This document shows positions 28,257 through 37,228 of a DNA stretch of 64,000 bases, one piece after another. Position numbers and translations under genes: made by a program. This DNA is from Halomonas sp. 25-S5 (GTDB taxonomy: Bacteria > Pseudomonadota > Gammaproteobacteria > Pseudomonadales > Halomonadaceae): NCBI RefSeq assembly GCF_029889845.1, contig NZ_JARANV010000007.1, positions 87,730 through 151,729 of the forward strand, written 5' to 3'. The notes beneath the pieces are model-generated. The model did no database searches. It was not told the origin of the DNA and saw only the letters and a list, made by a program, of their open reading frames with translations. Position 1 is the first letter of the stretch, and every line of letters starts with the position of its first letter.

Positions 28257-29579
28257 ATGAGCGAAGCCTGGGTGGGCCCCGTGACAGGACCGGATTGCGT
28301 TCAGGGAGGCGTATGCGAGGACATCACGTCGCTGCGCAAGCGTTTCTACCAGCTCTATATTGCCGTCGAGCAGAGCCCGGCGGCCACGGCGATCACCGAC
28401 GTCAAGGGACGCATCGAGTTCGTCAATCAGCGCTTCCTGGACGTGACGGGATATTCGCGCGAGGAGCTGATCGGGCAGACGCCGGCGATGATCCAGTCCG
28501 GTGAGACATCCGACGCGGTCTATCGTGACCTATGGCAGACCCTGCAGGCCGGTCGCGTGTGGCAGGGCGAGCTGCTCAACCGGCGCAAGAACGGTGAGCT
28601 CTACTGGGAAGCCGAGGTGATCACGCCGGTGCGTAATGACGCGGGCGAGGTCGTCAATTTCGTCGCGGTCAAGGAGGACGTCACCGAACGCAAGCGACAG
28701 GAGAGCGAGCTCAAGCTGCTGGCCACCGCCTTCGCCACCGGGCAGGCGACGCTGATCACCGATGCCCATATGCAGATCGAACGCGCCAACCAGGCCTTCA
28801 CCGACATCACCGGCTATCGCGAGCATGAGGTGCTGGGCAAGACTCCGCGGCTCTTCAAGTCCGGGCGCCACTCTGCCGATTTCTATGCGCGACTTTGGGA
28901 TGACCTGCTAAACAATGGGCACTGGCAGGGCGAGATATGGAACCGCAACAAGTACGGCGATATCTACCCGCTCTGGCAATCCATCACCGCGGTTCGCGAC
29001 GACAGCGGCCAGATCCGCAACTTCGTCGCCGTGTTTCACAACATCGCCGAACGCAAGCGCATGGAAGATGAATTGGAGCGACAGGCGACACTCGACCATC
29101 TCACCGGGACCTACAATCGACGCGCCTTCGACACCGCCCTGCGTCAGGCCATCTTCCAGGCCGAGCGCGGCGATGAGAGCTTCTCGCTGCTGCTCTTCGA
29201 CATCGACCATTTCAAGGAGGTCAACGACCGACATGGCCATGATACTGGCGATGCCATCCTCAAGCAGTTGGCCGATCGTGTTTCCAGCAGCCTGAGGAGT
29301 ACCGACGTCCTCTCACGCTGGGGTGGGGAGGAGTTCACCATCCTGCTGCCCGACACCCGGCTACGAGGAGCCAGCACCTTTGCCGAGCGATTGCGCTGTC
29401 AGATTGCCGAATCACGCCTGCAGGGCCTGACCATCACCATCAGCACCGGTATCACCGAATACCGTCCGGGTGATGACATGGACAGCATGCTGGCGCGGGC
29501 CGATGAGGCGCTCTATCGCGCCAAGTCAGCGGGCCGCAACCGTGTGGTGGTCGATGACACCACACGGGTGGAGGAGTAG
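28257..29579 (+). CDS. Diguanylate cyclase with two PAS domains
   Basis: 440 residues from the ATG at 28257 with an AGAGGAAA ribosome site; a GTG 30 bases upstream is also open. There are two consecutive PAS/PAC domains (about 30-150 and 155-275), each with a conserved MxRxNxxF-like region (GELYWEAEVITPVRNDAGEV; GDIYPLWQSITAVRDDSGQI), then a GGDEF domain. The active site reads GGEEF (356-360) and the RxxD inhibitory site is present five residues before it (RSTD). It is soluble and should make c-di-GMP in response to an unknown PAS signal. Its position beside fliE suggests motility control. Confidence 0.88.
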   Translation: MSEAWVGPVTGPDCVQGGVCEDITSLRKRFYQLYIAVEQSPAATAITDVKGRIEFVNQRFLDVTGYSREELIGQTPAMIQSGETSDAVYRDLWQTLQAGRVWQGELLNRRKNGELYWEAEVITPVRNDAGEVVNFVAVKEDVTERKRQESELKLLATAFATGQATLITDAHMQIERANQAFTDITGYREHEVLGKTPRLFKSGRHSADFYARLWDDLLNNGHWQGEIWNRNKYGDIYPLWQSITAVRDDSGQIRNFVAVFHNIAERKRMEDELERQATLDHLTGTYNRRAFDTALRQAIFQAERGDESFSLLLFDIDHFKEVNDRHGHDTGDAILKQLADRVSSSLRSTDVLSRWGGEEFTILLPDTRLRGASTFAERLRCQIAESRLQGLTITISTGITEYRPGDDMDSMLARADEALYRAKSAGRNRVVVDDTTRVEE

Positions 29580-29624
29580 GGCAGAATGCATCGAGGTGGT
29601 GTCTCAGGGGCAGAAGAGAGAAGG

Positions 29625-29804
29625 ATGGCGCGCGAGGCTCTGGAGCAGCGTGATCAGGCGCTCGCTCAGTCACGCCGAAACCTGCAGCTGGAGGCGCTTT
29701 CCCGCTATCACGTCACCCTGATTCAGGGGGATCTCACCGGTCGCCCGGTGGATCCCGAGACTTTCGCCGAGCGCTACCTGAATACCCAGCACGTAGGAGT
29801 CTGA
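29625..29804 (+). CDS. Small hypothetical protein
   Basis: 59 residues from the ATG at 29625 (ribosome site AGAGAGAAGG); the frame opens 39 bases earlier. The first half is a charged helix (LEQRDQALAQSRRNLQLEAL) and the C-terminal part has a defined pattern (VTLIQGDLTGRPVDPETFAE). The family is not recognised. It follows the diguanylate cyclase by 45 bases on the same strand and may be co-transcribed with it. Confidence 0.4.
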   Translation: MAREALEQRDQALAQSRRNLQLEALSRYHVTLIQGDLTGRPVDPETFAERYLNTQHVGV

Positions 29805-29976
29805 TCATCCTCGCCGCCGTGTCGCGGGGGGGGGATGACCTCGCGCTGTCAGGCACCGGAACAATCGCGGGTGTGCGTCTCTCCTCGGGCGGCCGACTGA
29901 GGGCCATGGCGGGCTTCCTCGCCCATCGTGGCCGGGTTGTGTCGCATTGCCATCGGAATGTCATGAAGCGCTGATA

Positions 29977-30002
29977 TAAAGCCTGAGCATGCCGGCCGTT
30001 GT
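29977..30002 (+). promoter_or_regulatory. Weak sigma-28-like box before the chemoreceptor gene
   Basis: TAAAGCCT followed by GCCGTTGT, with a spacer one base shorter than the FliA optimum. It lies 37 bases before the chemoreceptor ATG. Chemoreceptors are commonly FliA-dependent, which makes it plausible. Confidence 0.4.
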
Positions 30003-30038
30003 GACCGGTCGACCGACTTACCAGCGACAGGACCCCCG

Positions 30039-31700
30039 ATGCGACGTCTCGACCGAATGACTATCCGGCTCAGCTGGAGCCTGGTGCTGCTTGCCTTTGG
30101 CGCCATCATTCTCGGCATCGGTGCCCTCGGCCTCTATGCCAATCATCACGGTCGCACCGCCTTCGGGGACCTGCACGAGGTTCAGGTGCAGCAGTCCCGG
30201 GCCTTGAACCAGGCCTATATCGCCACCCTGAGAGCCCAGGTCGCCATGGACCGCGCGGCTCATCTGATGCGTGTGCCCTCATTCGATCGTCCCGGGCCGG
30301 TCGTCGACCAGGCCAGGGCCTACATGCGTGATGCCGAGGCGGCCTTCGAACGCTTCCAGGCCCTGCCCGATGCAACGGCCCAGCAGGGCGCCATGGACGA
30401 CCTGGCCTCGCGCTTCCAGTCGCTGTTGAACACCGGGCTGTCGCTGCAGCTGATGCTCCTCGAGGAGGAGGATCTTGGCGGCTACGACGCAGGGAAGTCC
30501 CGGGTAGCGGAGTTGAGCCAGGTCTTCATGGACGCTGCGGATGATTTCTTCGCCGCCAAGGCGGAGCGTGGCGATGCCCTGGCCGAGCGCTTCAATGCCA
30601 TGGCCGGTTGGCTCAACCTGGCACTGGCCGGCGCCCTGAGCGGCGCGCTGCTGCTCATGTGGGTGGTGATCTGGGGCGTGCGGGCCAATGTCATTCGGCC
30701 ACTGTCGCGCATCATCGAGCACTTCCGGCGTATTGCCGACGGTGATCTGGCGACTCCAGTGGAAGCGCGAGGCGACAATGAGATCGGTCAGCTTTATGCC
30801 GAGCTCGACGGCATGCGACGGGCCCTGGCAGAGACTGTCGAGCGGGTCCGAGACGGTGGCGATCGAGTACTCGACAATGCCGCGCACCTGAGCGAGGGCA
30901 ATCAGGAGCTGTCGGCCCGCACCCAGCAGCAGGCGGCCTCTCTCGAGCAGACCGCCTCCAGCCTGGATGAAATGACCGCCTCGGTTGCCGACACCGCCGG
31001 CCATGTCCGCGAGGCCAATACGCTTGCCGAGCAGGCCACCGGCAAGGCCCGTCAGGGCAATGATGGGGTAGGCGCATTCGTCGAGACCATGGCCGAGATT
31101 CGCGAGCGCTCAAGCCGAATCGGCGAGATTGTCGGATTGATCGATGACATTGCCTTCCAGACCAACCTGCTGGCACTCAATGCTTCGGTAGAAGCCGCCC
31201 GGGCAGGCGAGCAGGGGCGCGGTTTCGCGGTCGTGGCCGAGGAGGTCCGACTGCTGGCCTCGCGCAGTGCCCAGGCGGCCCAGGAGATCCGGGCGCTTAT
31301 CGAGGCCTCCCGGGGCAGCGTCGAACGGGGTGATGGGCTGTCGCGTCGGGCCAGCGAGGACATGGCCGCCATAGTCGACGCCATCCAGAGGCTCGGCGAG
31401 TGTACTGACTGGATCGCGCACGCCGCCACCGAACAGCACCGCGGTCTGGATCAGATCAACCAGGCCATGCATCAAATGGGCATCGTCACGCAGCGCAATA
31501 GCACCATGGTGGAGCAGGCCAATCGAGCCGCGGCGGCCCTGGAGGATGAGGCCGGGCGCATGCGGGACTTCACCGCGCGCTTTCGCCTGCCATCATCGAC
31601 CCGGTGGCAGGGGGATGTGGATGGCCGCGATGCGGCGGAGGACGCGTCTCGCGACATCGAGGCGAGCAAGCCGAAGGAACTCGAGGCACTGCCTGCCTGA
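30039..31700 (+). CDS. Methyl-accepting chemotaxis protein
   Basis: 553 residues. A short cytoplasmic N-terminus is followed by TM1 (about 12-35), a periplasmic four-helix-type sensor (36-190), TM2 (about 192-213), HAMP (214-268) and the signalling domain. The hairpin tip reads [20 protein letters not shown], then [14 protein letters not shown]. The C-terminus lacks the NWETF-like CheR tether. The periplasmic domain resembles Tar/Tsr-type sensors but the ligand cannot be inferred. It is followed after 13 bases by the EAL-CBS-GGDEF gene, so the two are probably co-transcribed. Confidence 0.92.
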   Translation: MRRLDRMTIRLSWSLVLLAFGAIILGIGALGLYANHHGRTAFGDLHEVQVQQSRALNQAYIATLRAQVAMDRAAHLMRVPSFDRPGPVVDQARAYMRDAEAAFERFQALPDATAQQGAMDDLASRFQSLLNTGLSLQLMLLEEEDLGGYDAGKSRVAELSQVFMDAADDFFAAKAERGDALAERFNAMAGWLNLALAGALSGALLLMWVVIWGVRANVIRPLSRIIEHFRRIADGDLATPVEARGDNEIGQLYAELDGMRRALAETVERVRDGGDRVLDNAAHLSEGNQELSARTQQQAASLEQTASSLDEMTASVADTAGHVREANTLAEQATGKARQGNDGVGAFVETMAEIRERSSRIGEIVGLIDDIAFQTNLLALNASVEAARAGEQGRGFAVVAEEVRLLASRSAQAAQEIRALIEASRGSVERGDGLSRRASEDMAAIVDAIQRLGECTDWIAHAATEQHRGLDQINQAMHQMGIVTQRNSTMVEQANRAAAALEDEAGRMRDFTARFRLPSSTRWQGDVDGRDAAEDASRDIEASKPKELEALPA

Positions 31701-31713
31701 GGGAGAGAACGCG

Positions 31714-33483
31714 ATGCACGATGCCACTACCCAGGCGAACAACGTGCCCGATGCCATGATCGATCACGAGGCCCAGGAGCTTGACCACATCCTCAAGCAG
31801 GGCCGCATCACGCCACTCTTCCAACCCATCGTCGATGCCAGCTGCCAGGGCGTCTTCGGTTACGAGGCCCTGTCCCGGGGGCCGTCGGACTCGGCGCTGC
31901 ACTCGCCGCTGACGCTGTTCGACACGGCTCGGTTGACCGGTCGGCTGGTGGAGCTGGACCTGCTGTGTCGCCGCGCGGCCATCGAGGCCTTCGCGCGGCT
32001 CGAACTCCCGGGGCGGCTCTTCCTCAACGTCATGCCGACCTCGCTGCTCGAGGACGACTTTCGCGAGGGACTGACGCGCGCCTATCTGGATGGGGTAGGG
32101 CTGTCGCCCGAGCGAGTGGTGATCGAGTTGACGGAGCATCTGCCGATCCACGACTACGCCCTGATGCGCCAGGCCGTGGACCACTACCGGCGCATGGGCT
32201 TCCAGGTGGCGCTGGATGACCTGGGGGCCGGTTATTCCAGCCTGCGCCACTGGGCCGAGCTGCGTCCCGATTTCGTCAAGATCGATCGCCACTTTGTCGA
32301 GGAGATTGACCGTGACCCCGGCAAGAGCCAGTTTCTCGGTTCGCTGCTCGAGGTGTCGCGCAGCCTGGGGTGTCAGGTCATTGCCGAGGGCATCGAGACC
32401 GCCGGCGAGCAACGCTGCCTGTGGGGCATGAACTGTACTCTGATGCAGGGCTACTATTTCGCGCGGCCGGCCCGGGAACCCCTTCGCCGGCTCGAGCAGC
32501 CCCCGTCGACGCCCAGGGCCGTCTCGGGCAACTTCGGCACCAGCGCCGCCATGCTATGTCGCCACCTGCCCCCCGTGGCGCAGGGCACGCCGGTCCCCGA
32601 GGTGGTGACGCGTTTTCGCGAGGACCCCGGCCTGCGCTGCCTGGCCGTGCTGGACGACGACCAGCGCCCCGTGGGCGTGGTTCGCCAGCACGAGTTCCTG
32701 TCCGAGTTCACCAACCCCTTCAGCCACTCTCTGCATGCCCGGCGTTCCATTGATGCGCTGATGGACCGTCGCATGCTGATCGCCGAAGAGTCCATGCCGC
32801 TGGAGACGCTCAGCCGCCAGATCACCGGCTCGAGCCAGGGGCGCCAGGACGACTTCGTGATTGTCGATGCTGACGGGCGCTATCGCGGACTGGGTCAGGC
32901 CATCGACCTGCTACGCGAGATTACCGCCCTTCAGGTACGTAGTGCCCGGCAGGCCAATCCATTGACCGGGCTGCCGGGCAACGAAGTGATCAACGACACG
33001 CTGGCGGCGCGACTGGCTGCCGGGGAGCCTTTTGTTGCCGTCTACGCCGACCTGGACAGCTTCAAGGCCTACAACGACGTCTATGGCTATGCTCGGGGCG
33101 ACCAGGTGATCCTGGCATTAGGGCGCATGCTCCAGGAGGTCTGCGGGGATCACGGCTTCGTTGGCCACGTCGGCGGCGACGACTTCATGCTGGTGCTGGA
33201 CCCTGCGGAGGCTCGGGCCTGCTGCGAGGCAATCCTCGAGCGCTTCGCACGCTTCATCCCCACCTTCTACACCACGGCGCATCGACAGACCGGCGGCTTT
33301 CCGGGGCGAGATCGCCACGGACGGGTAGTGATGGTGCCGCTGATGACGCTGTCGATGGCCTATCACGCGGTGTCGCGTGGCTCGGGGGCGACCGCGATGG
33401 ACATCGCCAGCGTTTTGGCGGAGCTCAAGGGCCAGGCCAAGCGCCAGGCGGGCAACAGCCTGTTCATCGCCAGACGCCACTGA
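31714..33483 (+). CDS. EAL-CBS-GGDEF c-di-GMP turnover protein
   Basis: 589 residues from the ATG at 31714 (GAGGGAGAG ribosome site). Unusually the EAL domain is N-terminal (about 30-265) and looks catalytic: E51-A-L, LFLNVMP, VIELTEH, LDDLGAGYSSL, KIDRHFV and AEGIET. A CBS pair follows (about 280-400), then a GGDEF domain with the variant GGDDF at 487-491, which may be weak. No membrane helix. The protein probably degrades c-di-GMP under control of a ligand bound by the CBS pair and/or GTP at the GGDEF domain (inference). It is directly behind the chemoreceptor gene. Confidence 0.85.
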   Translation: MHDATTQANNVPDAMIDHEAQELDHILKQGRITPLFQPIVDASCQGVFGYEALSRGPSDSALHSPLTLFDTARLTGRLVELDLLCRRAAIEAFARLELPGRLFLNVMPTSLLEDDFREGLTRAYLDGVGLSPERVVIELTEHLPIHDYALMRQAVDHYRRMGFQVALDDLGAGYSSLRHWAELRPDFVKIDRHFVEEIDRDPGKSQFLGSLLEVSRSLGCQVIAEGIETAGEQRCLWGMNCTLMQGYYFARPAREPLRRLEQPPSTPRAVSGNFGTSAAMLCRHLPPVAQGTPVPEVVTRFREDPGLRCLAVLDDDQRPVGVVRQHEFLSEFTNPFSHSLHARRSIDALMDRRMLIAEESMPLETLSRQITGSSQGRQDDFVIVDADGRYRGLGQAIDLLREITALQVRSARQANPLTGLPGNEVINDTLAARLAAGEPFVAVYADLDSFKAYNDVYGYARGDQVILALGRMLQEVCGDHGFVGHVGGDDFMLVLDPAEARACCEAILERFARFIPTFYTTAHRQTGGFPGRDRHGRVVMVPLMTLSMAYHAVSRGSGATAMDIASVLAELKGQAKRQAGNSLFIARRH

Positions 33484-33918
33484 GCGGCGTGTTCAGTGTC
33501 GAGAACGCCGGGGAGAGCTGGGAGTCCCTGCAACGTGCCGTGGACCGCGTGGTGGCGATCATCCAGGCCGGCCCTGACAAGGAGCGCATCGACCGGATCA
33601 TCACCCGCTGGCTCAAGCGCCATTTGCATCGGCTGGGGGGCCGAGGTCAACTTGAATCGGCTCGAAAGCCTGGTGGAGGATAAAGATATGTTGGCAGAGA
33701 ATCTCGAGAATCTGGTCAAGAAAGAACGCCTGGAAGGCCGTCAGGAGGGCCGTCTGGAAGAGGCGCGAGACATGGTGCGTACCCAGCTCACCTTCAAGTT
33801 CGGTGAGGTGCCAGAGTGGGTAGAGGCGAGACTCGCCCAGGCCGACCATGAACAGTTGAAAGGCTGGATGCGTGACGTCCTGTTTGCCAACAGCCTGGAA
33901 GAGATGATGAAACGTTGA
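33484..33918 (+). pseudogene. Rpn/YhgA-type nuclease-transposase remnant, 5'-truncated and frameshifted
   Basis: Two frames together encode the C-terminal part of a Rpn-family (PD-(D/E)XK) protein: SWESLQRAVDRVVAIIQAGP and DKERIDRIITRWLKRHLHRL in the first, then VNLNRLESLVEDKDMLAENL and KKERLEGRQEGRLEEARDMV in the second, ending [11 protein letters not shown]. They join at a run of six G (33635-33640); removing one G restores a single frame. The N-terminal nuclease domain is absent: the remnant starts directly at the stop of the preceding gene. Confidence 0.75.
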
Positions 33919-34019
33919 CTCCTCCTGGCGGATCACGCCTCGATCCGCCATGCCCTCCTTGGCAAACAGCTCTCTGGTCCCTCTTCTTCCGATGCCCGCC
34001 TGACGGCGTGAGCCCTACG

Positions 34020-34141
34020 CCGCGCCCTGCTCGGCGGTGGGCGAGCTGGCGCACCTCGCCGGCCACCACCGCGAAGCCCCGGCCGTGCTCGCCGACGTGG
34101 GCCGCCTCGATGGTGGCGTTGAGCGACAGCAGGTTGGTCTG
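34020..34141 (-). pseudogene. Fragment of a chemoreceptor signalling domain
   Basis: On the minus strand, about 36 codons read [20 protein letters not shown], then [16 protein letters not shown]. This is the highly conserved hairpin tip of methyl-accepting chemotaxis proteins. The next expected residues (S-A-E-Q) appear only in another frame, followed by a stop. No other part of a receptor is nearby. It is a relic, lying between the Rpn remnant and fliD. Confidence 0.75.
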
Positions 34142-34201
34142 CTCGGCGACACACTCCTGGACCACGTCGCGCGCCTCGACTTGAGCAGGCACCACTCGGC
34201 C

Positions 34202-34228
34202 TAAAGTTCCCCGGAACCCCGCCGATAT
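34202..34228 (+). promoter_or_regulatory. Sigma-28 promoter of fliD
   Basis: TAAAGTTC, 11 bases, GCCGATAT: seven of eight matches in each element and perfect spacing. It ends 39 bases before the fliD ATG. Confidence 0.85.
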
Positions 34229-34267
34229 GATTTACGATATCGCTTCAGTCGCTCAAAGGGGCTTCGC

Positions 34268-35632
34268 ATGGCTAGCATTTCATCTCTCGGCATCGGTTCC
34301 GGCCTGGATCTCAACGGCCTGCTCGACCAGCTGCGCTCTGCCGAACGCGAAAAGCTGGCGCCGTTGACGACCCAGAATACCCAGGAGCAGGCGAAGATTT
34401 CCGCCTATGGTCGGCTGCAGTCCGGTCTGAGCAAGTTCCAGGACGCAGTGGCCAAGCTCAACGACACTTCGCTCTATGAAAAGCTCGCCGCCAAGGTGCA
34501 GGGGGAGGGTATGACCGCCAGTGCCAGTGCCGACGCCAGCCCCGGTAGCTACGAGATCGCCGTGACCCAGACGGCCCGTGCCGGCAGCTTGGCCAGCACC
34601 CGAGTGACGAATCTCAACGATCAGCTGACCGCAGCGAACGCCACGCTGGATCTGACCTTCGGCGATGGCGGCACGAAAAGCATCGCCCTGGCGGAGGGCG
34701 CGACCCTCGAGCAGATCCGAGACACCATCAATGCCGATGCTGCGGCCGGGGTGGATGCCTCTATCATCAACGACGGCACCGGTAACCGCCTGGTGCTCAG
34801 TTCCCGCGAGAGCGGTGCCGATGCTGGCATCACGGATATGGCCTTCACCAACCTGGCGGGGGGCGTCACCCTGGGCGGGGATGCCAACACGGCTCAACTG
34901 GGCCGTAACGCCGATCTGGATATCAATGGCATCACCATCACCAGCGCTACCAATACGGTAGAGGGCGCCATCCAGGGCGTGACCCTGCAGCTGGATCCTT
35001 CCTCTACTGGTCAAACTCTGAGTCTGGACGTGTCGCGTGATACCGGCGCTCTCAAGGAAGCCGTCGGCAAGCTGGTCTCCTCCTACAATGAGCTGCAGTC
35101 CACCATCGGCCGCATGACCGCCTACGGCGGCGGTGATAGCGCCTCCGGTGAGCTGATAGGCGACCGTACTGTACGCAATATCGAATCGGACCTGGTGCGC
35201 GACCTGACCAGTAGCGTGGCGGGGAGCGAGCTCACGATCATGTCGCAGCTTGGCGTCTCGCTGAACGAGAAGGGGCGACTGGAGCTGGACGATGCCAAGC
35301 TCGACAAGACAATCACGGATGCCCCCCAGCAGCTGGCCGCCTTCTTTGCCGGTGCCGATGAGGCGGGCGGCATGGCCGGCCGCATGGAGGCCACCCTGGG
35401 GCGCTTCCTGGACGATGGCGGGCGGATCGACAGTGCGATCGACAGCTCCGCGAGCCGCGTGGAAAGTCTCGACCGCCGCTATGCGCGCATGGAGCAGAGC
35501 GTGGAGCGCACCATCGAGCGCTATCGTACCCAGTTTGGCCAACTGGACAGCATGATCGCCAGCATGAACCAGACCAGCAGCTACCTGATGCAGCAGTTCG
35601 ACTCCCTGAATGCCCAGCTCGGCCGCGACTGA
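34268..35632 (+). CDS. fliD: Flagellar filament cap protein FliD
   Basis: 454 residues. The N-terminus SSLGIGSGLDLNGLLDQLRS and C-terminal coiled region (RYARMEQSVERTIERYRTQF, GQLDSMIASMNQTSSYLMQQ) are diagnostic of HAP2. FliD caps the filament and promotes flagellin polymerisation. The central domains are variable and alanine/aspartate-rich. A strong sigma-28 promoter precedes it; fliC follows under its own sigma-28 promoter. fliS, often adjacent, is 34 kb away at the left edge. Confidence 0.94.
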   Translation: MASISSLGIGSGLDLNGLLDQLRSAEREKLAPLTTQNTQEQAKISAYGRLQSGLSKFQDAVAKLNDTSLYEKLAAKVQGEGMTASASADASPGSYEIAVTQTARAGSLASTRVTNLNDQLTAANATLDLTFGDGGTKSIALAEGATLEQIRDTINADAAAGVDASIINDGTGNRLVLSSRESGADAGITDMAFTNLAGGVTLGGDANTAQLGRNADLDINGITITSATNTVEGAIQGVTLQLDPSSTGQTLSLDVSRDTGALKEAVGKLVSSYNELQSTIGRMTAYGGGDSASGELIGDRTVRNIESDLVRDLTSSVAGSELTIMSQLGVSLNEKGRLELDDAKLDKTITDAPQQLAAFFAGADEAGGMAGRMEATLGRFLDDGGRIDSAIDSSASRVESLDRRYARMEQSVERTIERYRTQFGQLDSMIASMNQTSSYLMQQFDSLNAQLGRD

Positions 35633-35668
35633 ACCTTTCCCCGCCCACCGTACTGCGCAAACTTGCGT

Positions 35669-35686
35669 CCCGGCCATTCGGCCGGG
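35669..35686 (+). terminator. Hairpin after fliD
   Basis: 7-base arms CCCGGCC and GGCCGGG with a four-base loop, 36 bases after the fliD stop. It lacks a T-run, so it may be only a weak terminator. Confidence 0.3.
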
Positions 35687-35781
35687 GCGATGGCGTTTGC
35701 GGGGGCTCCGCCAGGCCTCGTCAGGCGTAGTGCCGTGTCAAGGCTTTCGCGCCCCGGCGGCAAAAAAATGGCGATTTTCCC

Positions 35782-35808
35782 TAAAGTCTCCCCACGGGCT
35801 GCCGTTAT
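35782..35808 (+). promoter_or_regulatory. Sigma-28 promoter of fliC
   Basis: TAAAGTCT, 11 bases, GCCGTTAT. The -35 matches seven of eight and the -10 six of eight with exact spacing. The flagellin leader would be about 95-100 bases long, with a GGAAGGA ribosome site. Confidence 0.85.
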
Positions 35809-35915
35809 AGAGAGTAACGGCCAACGGCGCCGTTGTGGCAGGCCCGCTGGGCCTTGAACACCCATCGCAGCGGGCCCGCCAATGGAGCCCTCAACTTACG
35901 GGAAGGAATCACACC

Positions 35916-37115
35916 ATGTCCGTGATCAATACCAACATCACCTCCATGATCGGCCAGCAAAACCTGATGAAGTCGCAGAACGACCTCGCGACCTCCATGG
36001 AGCGCCTGTCTTCCGGCCTGCGTATCAACAGTGCCAAGGATGATGCGGCCGGTCAGGCCATCGCCAACCGCATGACCTCTCAGATTACCGGTCTGGCCCA
36101 GGCGCAGCGCAATGCCAACGACGGCATCTCCGTCGCGCAGACCGCCGAAGGCGCCCTCAACCAGGTCAACGACAACCTGCAGCGCATCCGCGAGCTGTCC
36201 GTTCAGGCCCAGAACGAGACCAATTCCAAGGACGACCTGGAGTCCATCCAGGGTGAGATCAACCAGCGCCTCAACGAGATCAACCGCATCTCCGAAGAGA
36301 CAGACTTCAACGGCGTCAAGGTGCTCGCCAACGACGCCTCCCTCTCCATCCAGGTCGGTGCCAACGATGGCGAGACCATCGATGTCTCCCTCGAGGAGAT
36401 CAACTCGAACTCCCTGAGCCTGGATACCTTTAACGTCGACGGTCCGGCCAATGCGGCCGCAGCGACCAATGTTACCGCCGCAAATGACTTTGTCTCCGCC
36501 AGCGTCGGCACTACTGTTGCCGTAATCGATACCGTCGCTGCCATGACTGGCACGGATTTCGGCTTCGCCAGCGCGACAGCAGCCAGTGGCTCCACCACCC
36601 TGTTCACCGCTGACGATGGTGGCTACTACGCCAAGGTCACCCTCGACGGCACCGCACTCACCGACAGTGAGGTCAAAAGCCTGGCCGCAGAAGGCATTCG
36701 CGTCGACACCACTTCCCAGACCAATGTGACCTACATGTCGCTGCAGGCGGACGAGGCGTCTGTCACTGCGACAAACGGCACGCTGACCTTCGACGCGACC
36801 GGTGCTAATGCGAACATCTCCGAGCTCTCCTACGAGCGCACCACCGGCTCGCTGGCGGCCATGGATTCGTCGCTGAACCAGGTGGACAGCCTGCGCTCCG
36901 ACCTGGGTGCCATCCAGAACCGCTTCGAGTCGGCGATCACCAACCTGCAGACCAACGAGACCAACCTCTCGGCGGCGCGGTCCCGCATCGAGGACGCTGA
37001 TTATGCTTCCGAGGTGGCCAACATGACCCGCGCGCAGATCCTGCAGCAGGCCGGCACCTCGGTTCTCGCCCAGGCCAACCAGACGCCGCAGAACGTGCTC
37101 TCGCTGCTGGGCTGA
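35916..37115 (+). CDS. fliC: Flagellin FliC
   Basis: 399 residues starting MSVINTNITSMIGQQNLMKS at 35916, after GGAAGGAATC; an earlier in-frame ATG has no similarity. The conserved D0/D1 ends are complete: LSSGLRINSAKDDAAGQAIA, NRMTSQITGLAQAQRNANDG, and C-terminal RSRIEDADYASEVANMTRAQ, ending NQTPQNVLSLLG. The central domain (about 170-295) is rich in Ala, Thr, Ser and Asp, offering many possible O-glycosylation sites. FlaG is not encoded beside it. A strong terminator follows, then a glycosyltransferase gene. Confidence 0.97.
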   Translation: MSVINTNITSMIGQQNLMKSQNDLATSMERLSSGLRINSAKDDAAGQAIANRMTSQITGLAQAQRNANDGISVAQTAEGALNQVNDNLQRIRELSVQAQNETNSKDDLESIQGEINQRLNEINRISEETDFNGVKVLANDASLSIQVGANDGETIDVSLEEINSNSLSLDTFNVDGPANAAAATNVTAANDFVSASVGTTVAVIDTVAAMTGTDFGFASATAASGSTTLFTADDGGYYAKVTLDGTALTDSEVKSLAAEGIRVDTTSQTNVTYMSLQADEASVTATNGTLTFDATGANANISELSYERTTGSLAAMDSSLNQVDSLRSDLGAIQNRFESAITNLQTNETNLSAARSRIEDADYASEVANMTRAQILQQAGTSVLAQANQTPQNVLSLLG

Positions 37116-37146
37116 TCTGGCATCGCCACAGCGAGTGTTGCACCAT

Positions 37147-37175
37147 ACGGGGTGGCCTTGGCCACCCCGTTTTTT
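37147..37175 (+). terminator. Rho-independent terminator of fliC
   Basis: 11-base perfect arms ACGGGGTGGCC and GGCCACCCCGT with a two-base (TT) centre, followed by a run of T. It lies 32 bases after the fliC stop. Confidence 0.92.
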
Positions 37176-37228
37176 ATCGGGTCATCCTGTCGGCCAGATC
37201 GCCCCCACCTTCCGGAGAAAGCTGTACC

